NCBI RefSeq assembly: GCF_004348595.1
Contig: NZ_SMKD01000005.1
Span: forward strand, 1 to 64,000
Length of the DNA stretch: 64,000 nt
Direction of reading: 5' to 3'
From: Micromonospora sp. KC723
Lineage (GTDB): Bacteria; Actinomycetota; Actinomycetes; Mycobacteriales; Micromonosporaceae
Below are positions 1 through 9,887 of the stretch, in pieces. The translations under genes and the position numbers were made by a program. Positions within the stretch are counted from its first letter, which is position 1; each line of letters begins with the position of its first letter. The notes beneath the pieces are model-generated. The model was not told the origin of the DNA. It was given only the letters and a program-made list of their open reading frames with translations, and did no database searches.

Positions 1-72
1 GGGGTGGTGGGCGACGTCGGGGATGGACGGCAGAATGCAGCACGGAACCCACAGCGAAGGCGGATCAAGATC

Positions 73-2493
<2,421 letters not shown>

Positions 2494-2515
2494 CCGGTCC
2501 ACCCGGCTGCCGGGC

Positions 2516-2705
2516 TCACCCTCGCTGCTGCTGGACGAGCCCACAAACCCACTGGACGCCGACGGCATCGCCTGGCTCGGCACCTGGCTGTCGCGCTTCC
2601 CGGGCGAACCCGTCGTGGGCAGCCCACGACCGGGATTTCCTCGACCGCGCGGTCACCCGGATCGTCGAGCTGGACGTCGGCCCGGTCCTTCGGCGCGCGA
2701 GCTGA
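2516..2705 (+). pseudogene. Remnant of an ABC-F ATPase gene (frameshifted, truncated)
   Basis: In the frame starting at 2513 the sequence reads SLLLDEPTNPLDADGIAWL, the Walker B/H-loop part of an ABC-F ATPase; the usual histidine of TNHLD is replaced by proline. The match then jumps one frame, and from 2625 it reads HDRDFLDRAVTRIVELD up to a stop at 2703-2705. This is the sequence that normally follows the Walker B strand in ABC-F proteins. There is no start codon, no Walker A and no second domain, so about 60 codons of a roughly 550-codon gene survive. It sits between tex and the putative immunity gene and marks a deletion or rearrangement point. The recognition is firm; the exact limits are not. 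Confidence 0.75.
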
Positions 2706-2774
2706 CGGTCACGTTGGGTGGTCGCTACTTTGAGTCGGCCACCCGGCGCAGCTCGCACCGCGCGGCCGGCTGGC

Positions 2775-3065
2775 TCATCGCCAGCCGAAGGTGTATCTCC
2801 TGGCCAGCGCCTCGCGCGCCGGCTTGGTGAGCTCCGGATGGTTGGATTCCAGGGCTTGCTCGATGCGGTCGCCGTAAACGACTAGGTCGTCGTCGGGTGG
2901 GACCTGGTCAAGCTCGGCGAGCAGCGCGGTTATGCGCTGGACGAGCTCTGCGCCGCCGTCGCCGAACAGCCGGGTGACGGCGGCTGGATCGGACGACGGC
3001 CAGGACCGTGGCGGGTCGCCCCAGACGAATGCTGTCACGGCCCGGCTCAGGATGTCGTCGTGCAC
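2775..3065 (-). CDS. Putative immunity protein for the adjacent polymorphic toxin
   Basis: This small acidic 96-residue protein has no signal peptide and no family I recognise. Residues near the start read AVTAFVWGDPPRSW, and the C-terminus ends ALARRYTFGWR. It is proposed as a cytoplasmic immunity protein only from its position: it lies on the same strand 67 bp beyond the 3' end of a large secreted toxin-like gene, where immunity genes usually sit. GTG at 3065 is chosen as the start; a GGAGGGG stretch at 3081-3087 lies about 15 bases upstream, which is longer than ideal. A strong terminator hairpin lies between toxin and this gene, so it may have its own promoter. The frame remains open upstream to 3173 but would overlap the toxin 3' end. 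Confidence 0.6.
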   Translation of the reverse strand: MHDDILSRAVTAFVWGDPPRSWPSSDPAAVTRLFGDGGAELVQRITALLAELDQVPPDDDLVVYGDRIEQALESNHPELTKPAREALARRYTFGWR

Positions 3066-3086
3066 CTTGTGGATGATTCTCCCCTC

Positions 3087-3120
3087 CAACCCACCGGGCA
3101 GTTGCCTGCCCGGTGGGTTG
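3087..3120 (-). terminator. Strong hairpin terminator downstream of the toxin gene
   Basis: A perfect 14-bp inverted repeat (arms 3087-3100 and 3107-3120) encloses a 6-nt loop. It starts 12 bp past the toxin stop codon. There is no long T-run, which is normal for GC-rich actinobacteria. It separates the toxin from the putative immunity gene. Confidence 0.8.
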
Positions 3121-3132
3121 ACCGTACCGCGA

Positions 3133-6100
3133 TCACCTCTCGAAGATGACGGTCTCCTTCCCGGTGCGAGCATCGACCTCGATAATTCTGGTCACGTTCG
3201 GGTTCGCCTTGAGAGCGGGAAGCTCGATCCTCTTCCAGACGCCGTTTGGCGGGACCGTCTCCCCCATCACGGCTCGGACTTCTCCTCGGGCGGCACGGGC
3301 GAAGGCGCGGGACGCCTCCTCCCAGGCAGCAACGGAAGCAGCGTCGCGTTGACCCCAGGTGGGCATGGTGACGCCCCGCGCCTCCAGCAACATCTCCAGG
3401 GTCGTACCACCGCGCGCCGTGGCAAACTGCTGGGCCAGCGTCTGCACGCTGACACCGTCGACGGTGCCTGACCAGAAGAGCGCGGCATCCGTCGCGGTCG
3501 CCAGGGTCTGCGCCTTGGCGGCCCGCCGAAGCGCGATGAGGAGGCTGGCAGCCCTGGCGGTGGCAATGTCCAGGGCGAACTCACCGGCGGCGACGGCGCA
3601 CTTCTCGAGATTGCCGTGATAGCAGTCGACATAGTCCTGGGCCATGCCTCTCGCGACGCTCAGCCAGAACGCTCCGACGAGCTTCGCCGCATTGAAGACG
3701 TGGATCCTGGTGATGTGCGTGTCGAGCGGCACGGTGCCCAGGTAGTCGTCCACGTACTGACCGGGGCAGTGCGTGGTGTCCGGGTCGGGGCAGGTTCGGA
3801 CGTACAGCGCCAACTGGCCGGTCAGGTGGTGCGTGATGGTTGCCGTGCAGTGGATGTTGTCGATCATGTGACAGGGCACCGGCGACGGGAACTCGTCCTT
3901 GACGTCGATCGGCACGACGATGACGTTCTCCATCCCGGTGGGAGCGTCCGGGCCGATGGCGGTCGCTTCCCTCTGCGCGTTCGCGGCGGCTTCGGCCCGC
4001 TGCGCGGCGGCCTGGGCCTCCTGCGCGGCTTCCCGGGCATTCGCCGCAGCCTGCTCGGCGGTGGTGGCGTCCCGGTCCGCCTGGGCCGCGACGTTCCGTG
4101 CGCCGGCCGCCTCCGACTCGGCCCGGCTGGCGGCGCCGCGCGCGGAAGCGGCGTCCTGCTCGGCGGCGGTGGCCGCGTTGCGGGCCGTCGTGGCGTCCGA
4201 CTCGGCGCTGTTGGCCGCCCACCCGGCCTGGAGGGCGTCGCCGAGCGCCTGCTGGGCGTGTGTGGCGGCGCGGGCGTCCGCCTGCTGCGCGGCGGTGGCG
4301 TCCCGGGCGGCCTCGGCCGCGAATTGACGGGCCCGCTCCAGCGACTCGGCGGCGCTGGCCGCGTCGGTCGCCGCCGCCGCTGCGGCTTCGACCGCGACCT
4401 TGGCGTCCGCGTCGGCCCGGGCGGCGGCCTGCCGGGCGGCCTCGGCGGCCCGGGCGGCCTCGGCGGCCTTCGCCTCGGCGGCCGCGGCGTGCTGCGCGGC
4501 CAGGGTCTTCGCGCTCTGACCAACCAGGATCGCCATGCCGGCCGAGGAGTCCTTCTCCCAGAACGGCGTGCCGAGCGTGATCGCCTCGTTCGCCGGATCC
4601 GTCACCGCGCGGGCCGCGTCCCCGGCCGCCGCGGCGGCCGCGGCCGCCGCGTAGGCGTGCCCGGCGGTGCGGGCGGATTCCGCCTGGGCCGCGTCCGCCG
4701 ACCCCCGGGCTGCCGCTGCGTCCGCGCGGGCCTCGGCCGCCGCGTTCGAGGCCAGCTTCGCCTGCTGTTCGGCCCCCTTGGCGTTTCTCGCGGCCTGTTC
4801 GGAGGCGACGATGGCGTCGGCTGCGGCGGCGTGCGCCGTGGCCGCGGCGGACTGGCTGACGGTCGCCTCCGCCCAGGCCCCGTCGGCGGCGGCCCGAGCG
4901 CGCTCGGCGGCGGCGGTGGCCCGGGTCGCGGCCTCCCGCGCTGCCACGGCCGCCGCGGTCGCCTCGGTGGCCGCGGCCCGCGCGGCGGTGGCCGCCCCGG
5001 TGGCCGCGTCCGCAGCGGCCTGTGCTTCGTCGGCGGCGGCCCGGGCCTCACCCGCGCCGCCCTCACCCTCGGCGGCCGCGGCCACGGCCCTCAACGCGGC
5101 GGCCTTCGCGACGAGCGCGTCCCGGTTGCGTTCGGCCCGCACCGCCTCGTCGCGGGCTTGGACTGCCTCGCGTTCGGCGGCCAGCGCGACGTCCTTCTTC
5201 TGGCTCGCGGTGTCCCCGGCCGCCTGGGCGCGGCCACGGGCCTCGGCCGCGGCCTGCTGCTGCGCCTGGGCCCGCGCCTCGGCCTGCTGCGCCGTGGCCC
5301 GTTCCGCTTCGGCGGTGACCCGTTGCGCGGCGGCGATGTCACGTTCGCGCTCGGCCACGACCCGCTTGTCGTGTGCGGCCTGCGCGGCGACCCGGGCGTC
5401 GGCCTCGGCCCGCTCGGCGCTGGCCCGTTCGGCGGCGGCCCGTGCGGCGGCCTGGCCCGCCTCGGTGGCCTGCGCGTCGGCCGCGATGGCCGCTGCGCGG
5501 GCCTGCGCGGCCGCCTGCTGGGCGGCGACCCGCTTGAACTCCGCCCGCAGCGCCAGGGACTGGGTCTGCGCCAGCGACAGCAGCGCGGCGCTGTCGGCGG
5601 CGGTGGCCTCCACCGCGCGCAACGCGGTCTCGGTGGCCTTCTTCGCCGCCGCGGCTGCCGCCGCTGATGCCTTGGTCACCTGGGCGGACTGCTGGGCGTA
5701 CGCCAGACCGCGCCCATACGGCGTGTTGTCCCTGGCGGCGATCTGCGCCGCCTGCGTCCTGGCCGCGTCCGCCTTCCCGGCGGCGCGCTCCGCCGCGGCG
5801 GCCGCCTGCTGCGCCGTGGTGACCAGTTCGGCCACCGTGGTCCTGATCGCGGCCAAATCGGCCGTGGCCTGCGCCTTCAGCGCCGCGGTCGGCACCGGCG
5901 GGCAGGTGGGGCAGTCCTTCCAGCGCTTCTGCACCGCGAGGATCTTCTCCGCCACCCAGGCCTGCCCGATGGCCTCGACCATGGTCTCCGAAGCACGGCG
6001 AACCTGCGCCGCGGCCTCGGCCTCGGCGGCCACGATGTCGTTGCGCGGACCGGCCTGCGCGGCCAGTTCCGCGTCCCACTCGGCGGCCGCGGTGGTCACC

Positions 6101-6945
6101 ACAGCTTTGAGCGGGCTGTTCGGGTCGGCCGAGTAGGGGCGCGGGTTGGCGGCGTCGCAGGAAGCCCAGCGAATCTTGACCGCCTCTGCCTCGTGGCGGA
6201 ACTCCACCGAGCCCGGGGCCGGTGCGGCGGCGAGATAACCGCCGTAGACCAGGAAGCGGCGCGCGTCATCCGCCGTTCCGGTGGCCAGAACCACCTGCCC
6301 CGCGATCTGCAGGGTGAGGTCGTTCGGCCGTTCCGCCATGATCTCCGAGATCCGGTCCAGCGCCTCCTGCCCAGCCTTCGGGTAGTCGGGCTCGCCATGC
6401 AGTGTCTGGTGGGCGATGTCCTGCCGGCCGAACATGAAGTGTGCGATCGAGGCGTCGAACTCCGGCACCGCGTCGTACACCCCGTACGGCTGGAGCTGAT
6501 TCCGCCAGGCCGTCTGCCGGGCCCAGCGGGCGTCCCGGTACGCCTCGATGGTCTCGTTGTCGCTCCAGAAGGCGCGCAGTAGCCGCTCGTACACGGCGCT
6601 GCCCGGCTCTCCGGCGGCGGCCAGGTCGGCGTCCGGGCCCGCGAGGGCCTCGGTCGCCGCGGCCCTCAACGCGGGACCGCCCGCGTGCAACATCCGGGCC
6701 GCCTGGCACCGGCCCAGCCGGGTGGCGGCCCGGGCGTCCTCGTCCGCGGCCCCGGACCGCAGCTGGGCCCCGGCCAGCGACACGGTGGACGGTCGGTCCG
6801 GCTCGGGCCGGTCGACGCCGGCCACCACCAGGCCATTCACCGCCACGGCCAGCGCCACCACCAGCGCGACCCGCCGGGCCTGCGAGCCGGCCGCAGAAAG
6901 GATGACAAGAACGAGTGCGAAGACCCGCGCCCGAAACGCACGCAT
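3133..6945 (-). CDS. Large secreted polymorphic toxin, alanine-rich with C-terminal effector module
   Basis: This 1270-residue protein starts at an ATG preceded by GGGGGAGGGC. An N-terminal hydrophobic segment (about residues 1-45) acts as signal or anchor. Residues about 60-250 contain short helical repeats resembling ALF repeats of actinobacterial polymorphic toxins. About residues 290-960 are an extremely alanine-rich coiled coil built from Ala/Glu/Arg/Gln heptad-like units, probably a stalk. A segment with several cysteines follows, near 970-1060. The last ~112 residues (from 1159, beginning FWSGTVDG) form a compact module with GGTTLEMLLEARG, GEVRAVMG, IELPALKANPNVTRI and a final TVIFER. 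From memory this module recurs at the C-termini of contact-dependent-inhibition-type toxins; I do not assign its activity. A small candidate immunity gene follows. Confidence 0.75.
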   Translation of the reverse strand: MRAFRARVFALVLVILSAAGSQARRVALVVALAVAVNGLVVAGVDRPEPDRPSTVSLAGAQLRSGAADEDARAATRLGRCQAARMLHAGGPALRAAATEALAGPDADLAAAGEPGSAVYERLLRAFWSDNETIEAYRDARWARQTAWRNQLQPYGVYDAVPEFDASIAHFMFGRQDIAHQTLHGEPDYPKAGQEALDRISEIMAERPNDLTLQIAGQVVLATGTADDARRFLVYGGYLAAAPAPGSVEFRHEAEAVKIRWASCDAANPRPYSADPNSPLKAVVTTAAAEWDAELAAQAGPRNDIVAAEAEAAAQVRRASETMVEAIGQAWVAEKILAVQKRWKDCPTCPPVPTAALKAQATADLAAIRTTVAELVTTAQQAAAAAERAAGKADAARTQAAQIAARDNTPYGRGLAYAQQSAQVTKASAAAAAAAKKATETALRAVEATAADSAALLSLAQTQSLALRAEFKRVAAQQAAAQARAAAIAADAQATEAGQAAARAAAERASAERAEADARVAAQAAHDKRVVAERERDIAAAQRVTAEAERATAQQAEARAQAQQQAAAEARGRAQAAGDTASQKKDVALAAEREAVQARDEAVRAERNRDALVAKAAALRAVAAAAEGEGGAGEARAAADEAQAAADAATGAATAARAAATEATAAAVAAREAATRATAAAERARAAADGAWAEATVSQSAAATAHAAAADAIVASEQAARNAKGAEQQAKLASNAAAEARADAAAARGSADAAQAESARTAGHAYAAAAAAAAAGDAARAVTDPANEAITLGTPFWEKDSSAGMAILVGQSAKTLAAQHAAAAEAKAAEAARAAEAARQAAARADADAKVAVEAAAAAATDAASAAESLERARQFAAEAARDATAAQQADARAATHAQQALGDALQAGWAANSAESDATTARNAATAAEQDAASARGAASRAESEAAGARNVAAQADRDATTAEQAAANAREAAQEAQAAAQRAEAAANAQREATAIGPDAPTGMENVIVVPIDVKDEFPSPVPCHMIDNIHCTATITHHLTGQLALYVRTCPDPDTTHCPGQYVDDYLGTVPLDTHITRIHVFNAAKLVGAFWLSVARGMAQDYVDCYHGNLEKCAVAAGEFALDIATARAASLLIALRRAAKAQTLATATDAALFWSGTVDGVSVQTLAQQFATARGGTTLEMLLEARGVTMPTWGQRDAASVAAWEEASRAFARAARGEVRAVMGETVPPNGVWKRIELPALKANPNVTRIIEVDARTGKETVIFER

Positions 6946-7262
6946 GGCGTGCCCTCCCCCGTCGCCCCGTGCGCCCCGTTGGGCTCCCCGTCCGGAGGCG
7001 ATCTACCGCGATCCTTCCCGCTACCCGGATGGCCAGACAAGACCCGAGCACACCAATCCACCGGGGCCGATCGGTTGGTCGGCGGTCGGCCGTTGGCCGC
7101 CCTGCACCTGGCCGTCGCACCCGCGACCGGCGACGCCGCGGCACCATGGTCGCCTCTCGTACGCGGCGCCTGATCGGGGCCCGGTGACAGTGCGATGATC
7201 GTGGTGGTGTCGACTCGGCATCAGCGCAGCCAGGCGTCCTGCGTCACGTACCCACCGCACGG
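6946..7262. other. Intergenic stretch without a recognised gene
   Basis: This region lies between the toxin start and the decayed gene at 7263. It holds the toxin ribosome-binding site at its left edge and must contain the toxin promoter on the minus strand. No convincing -35/-10 pair, hairpin, repeat or coding signal was found. Confidence 0.5.
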
Positions 7263-7430
7263 TCGTACGACGGTCGGGGGCGTTACCGGCCCCGGCTGCG
7301 CGGCTGGTACGTGGACCTGCTGTTCGGGGCGGACCGCAGCCCGGCCCGCCGCCCCTGATCGTCGGGGCCGGCGGGCGCGACGGCGAGTCCCATCCCGTTG
7401 CGGGCCCTGCTCAACCGACGGCTGGGCGAC
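7263..7430 (+). pseudogene. Decayed partial copy of the unknown gene at 8625-9065
   Basis: From 7263 the plus strand reads SYDGRGRYRPRLRGWYVDLL, matching SYNGRSRYRTRLAGWYIDQA in the intact gene at 8625. After a deletion and a frame change it continues as PPLIVGAGGRDGES, then after another shift as PLRALLNRRLGD, matching PPLVVGRGGRDGESLP and the region after it. The start and N-terminal half are missing and a stop (near 7359) breaks the first segment, so this is a broken paralogue. Its 3' end overlaps the last codons of the convergent DUF389 gene, which lies between the two copies. Confidence 0.8.
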
Positions 7431-8352
7431 GCCGCGCCAGGTACCACCACCAGGTCTGCTGCACCGCCAGGGTGAGCAGCCCGGCGAGCACGATCGCGGC
7501 CAGGTTGATCACCAACTGGAGCGCCGAACCGCTCGCCTCGTACCACACTCCGTACGCCGCGGCGACCGCGACGTTCGCGGCGGCCGGAACCGTGGTCACC
7601 GAGATCAGGACGCCGACCAGGCTGCCGGACTTCTTCGAGGTCAGCGAGAGTATGCCGGCCACCCCGGCGAGCAGGCCCACCACCCAGGAGAGCGCGTCGG
7701 GCCGCCAGATGAAGTCGGTCAGTGGCCGCTCACCCTCGAGCATCGCCTTGCTGACCAGGCCCGCGGCGGTCAGTGCCCAGGTGCTGAGCACGGTGACCAG
7801 CATGGCGACCAGGAACCCCACGACCAGGGCCTGCACGGACCGGAGGATCACCCGCCCCCTGCGGCGCAGCAGCGCGACGCAGAGCGCCGCGAGCGGGCCG
7901 AACTCGGGACCGACGACCATCGCGCCGACGATCAGGATCGGCTGGTCGAGCAGGACGCCGATGCCGGCGAGCATGGTGGCGACCGTGATCAGCACGAGGT
8001 AGGTGGCGGAGAGCTCTGTCTGTTCGCCGGTCTTGGCGGCGATCTCGTCCCAGACGACCGCGTCCGCCCCGCTGCCCGGCGCCCGGCGGGCAGCCCGTTC
8101 GGCCGCGGCGGAGATGGTCAACTCGACGTCGGCGGCGGCGATCCCACCGTGCGCCTCCACGCCGAGTTGCTGTAACCGGTGCAACACCCGGTCGGCGCTC
8201 TCCCGCACCACGTCGCAGAGGATCAGGTCACCGCGGGGCTGGCGGGCGGCGCCGTCCAGCACCGCCAGGTGGGCCACGCCCGGTTCGGCGGCCAGCAGGT
8301 CGGCCACCGCGCCGGACCGGTCCGGCGGAGCGATCACCCTCAGGTGCAGCAC
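7411..8352 (-). CDS. DUF389-family integral membrane protein
   Basis: This 313-residue protein matches the DUF389 family of unknown function. An N-terminal soluble part of about 110 residues has an ACT-like look (VLHLRVIAPPDRSGAVADLL). Six or so membrane helices follow from about residue 125, containing the family motif GAMVVGPEFGPLAAL and the loop LTSKKSGSLVGVLISV. GTG at 8352 is preferred over the upstream codon at 8370 because GAGGGGAG lies about 4 nt before it. The 3' end runs into a decayed gene on the other strand. No partner gene hints at a substrate. Confidence 0.85.
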   Translation of the reverse strand: MLHLRVIAPPDRSGAVADLLAAEPGVAHLAVLDGAARQPRGDLILCDVVRESADRVLHRLQQLGVEAHGGIAAADVELTISAAAERAARRAPGSGADAVVWDEIAAKTGEQTELSATYLVLITVATMLAGIGVLLDQPILIVGAMVVGPEFGPLAALCVALLRRRGRVILRSVQALVVGFLVAMLVTVLSTWALTAAGLVSKAMLEGERPLTDFIWRPDALSWVVGLLAGVAGILSLTSKKSGSLVGVLISVTTVPAAANVAVAAAYGVWYEASGSALQLVINLAAIVLAGLLTLAVQQTWWWYLARRRPAVG

Positions 8353-8624
8353 GTCTCTCCCCTCGCCCAAGCGTGTCCCGGACTCTACTTCGGCACCCGG
8401 GGCCGGCGGCGCCTGTGTCCTGCCGTCCCGCTTGACGGTTGTGCCGGCGGGGTCAGTGCTGACTGCGCCTGTTGAGGATGTTTCTCACGTCTGCGCCTGA
8501 CACCCCCTTCGGGGTAGGACGAGCGATCAAACGGACGCCTCCGGTCGGCGCGCTCGTGCTGAGCGTTCCGAACGGGCGTCCACCAGCCTCCGGACGCCGG
8601 TCCCGTGTCCCGGAGGCGCGTACC

Positions 8625-9065
8625 GTGTCGGGCATGGCGGAGGACGGCCTGGAGTGGCGGGAGCGGCAGCGCCACGCGGTGCGGGCGCACGCGGAGGCAG
8701 ACGCGCGGCAACGCGCGGCCGAGCAGGCGGAGGCGACGGAGCTGGTATCCCGGTTCGCCGCTGAGGCGACCCGGCGCGGCCTGCGCACCGACCGGCTCAC
8801 CGCGGCGTCCTACAACGGCCGCAGCCGGTACCGCACCCGCCTCGCCGGCTGGTACATCGATCAGGCCCGCGCCCGCGCGGTGGACACCGACGGGCGTTTC
8901 TACCTGCTGACCGTGCCGGCCAGCCTCCGGTCCCGGCTGCTCGGGGCACGGCCGACACCGTCGGCACCGCCCCTGGTCGTCGGCCGGGGCGGCCGGGACG
9001 GGGAGTCCCTGCCGCTGGCGGCCCTGCTCAGCCTGCGTCTCGAGGCAGGCGACGACTGGCGGTGA
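8625..9065 (+). CDS. Conserved hypothetical protein with intact paralogue of the 7263 remnant
   Basis: This is a 146-residue soluble protein with no function I can name. The first ~45 residues are a highly charged Glu/Arg/Ala helix. The middle holds SYNGRSRYRTRLAGWYIDQA, and a final domain ends PPLVVGRGGRDGESLPLAAL. The middle and last parts are shared with the decayed copy at 7263-7430. GTG at 8625 is chosen because GGAGG at 8612-8616 lies 8 nt upstream; ATG at 8634 is the alternative. It is divergent from the DUF389 gene across a ~270-bp intergenic region and may be functionally linked to it. Confidence 0.75.
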   Translation: MSGMAEDGLEWRERQRHAVRAHAEADARQRAAEQAEATELVSRFAAEATRRGLRTDRLTAASYNGRSRYRTRLAGWYIDQARARAVDTDGRFYLLTVPASLRSRLLGARPTPSAPPLVVGRGGRDGESLPLAALLSLRLEAGDDWR

Positions 9066-9128
9066 CCGCAGGGAGCTCACGATCGGCCCGCCGTCGGGCC
9101 CGGTCCGGCCGCCGGCCCGTGCCCGGCC

Positions 9129-9887
9129 TCAGACGGGCAGCATCGGTATCCCGTCCGGCCCCGTTTCGGTGGCCTGGCGTTGCCCGTCGCGGTGGGCGGC
9201 GGTGCCGAGGAACTCGCAGCCGGTGGCGACCCCGGGCGCGGAGACACCCTCGCGGGAGAGCACCACGCGTACGGTCGCCGCGAGGATTCGCAGGTCCAGC
9301 CCGAAGGAACGGTTGTCGACGTACTCGACGTCGTAGGCGAACTTCTCCTCCCAGGTCAGGCTGTTACGGCCGCGTACCTGGGCCAGCCCGGTGATGCCCG
9401 GGCGGACCTCGTGCCGGCGGGCCTGCTCCGGCGTGTACCGGTCGAGGTAGCGCACCAGCAGCGGCCGGGGCCCGATCAGGCTCATGTCACCACGCAGCAC
9501 GTTCCACAGCTCGGGCAGTTCGTCGAGGCTGCACGCGCGCAGCCACCTGCCGACCCGGGTGAGCCGGTCGGCGTCGGCCACGAGGCCACGGGAGGGGTCG
9601 ACGTGCCGCATGGTGCGGAACTTCACCATCTGGAACAGCTGACCGTCGCGGCCCGGACGGGGGTGCCGGAACATGACCGGCCGGCCCAGCGTCACCAGCA
9701 CGACCACCGCGACGAGCAGCAGCACCGGCGCGGTGACGATCATCAGGAGCAGCGCCCCCACCACGTCCAGCATCCTCTTGTAGGGGTCGTACGGCCGGGC
9801 CGGTGCCCGAACCTCGTGGCGTGGTTCGGGCACGGTCAGCAGGGTGGCGGGACCACCCGTCTCCCGGTGTGAGATGTGGCTTGTCAC
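9129..9887 (-). CDS. Undecaprenyl-phosphate sugar transferase (bacterial sugar transferase family)
   Basis: This 252-residue membrane enzyme should move a sugar-1-phosphate onto undecaprenyl phosphate to start a lipid-linked repeat unit. After a short cytoplasmic N-terminus there is one hydrophobic segment (about residues 42-68), then the family signature: KFRTMRHVD, RLTRVGRWLRACSLDELPEL, MSLIGPRPLL and VRPGITGLAQVRGR. It is the monotopic PglC/WcaJ-C-terminal form, without the N-terminal four-helix domain. GTG at 9887 overlaps the upstream stop as GTGA and has GGAGGAG about 4 nt before it. It is the last gene of the FucNAc operon, so FucNAc or a related UDP sugar may be the primer sugar (inference). 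Confidence 0.92.
   Translation of the reverse strand: MTSHISHRETGGPATLLTVPEPRHEVRAPARPYDPYKRMLDVVGALLLMIVTAPVLLLVAVVVLVTLGRPVMFRHPRPGRDGQLFQMVKFRTMRHVDPSRGLVADADRLTRVGRWLRACSLDELPELWNVLRGDMSLIGPRPLLVRYLDRYTPEQARRHEVRPGITGLAQVRGRNSLTWEEKFAYDVEYVDNRSFGLDLRILAATVRVVLSREGVSAPGVATGCEFLGTAAHRDGQRQATETGPDGIPMLPV

Noticed and set aside
3616-6136. Long plus-strand open frames (up to 683 codons) opposite the toxin gene
   Set aside because: They mirror the alanine-rich minus-strand gene in GC-rich DNA, show no domain, and consist of low-complexity Gly/Arg or Ala/Ser sequence.
8497-8517. Short hairpin CCCC-TTC-GGGG near 8508 considered as a terminator
   Set aside because: Only four base pairs and positioned in the promoter region of two divergent genes, so no termination role is supported.
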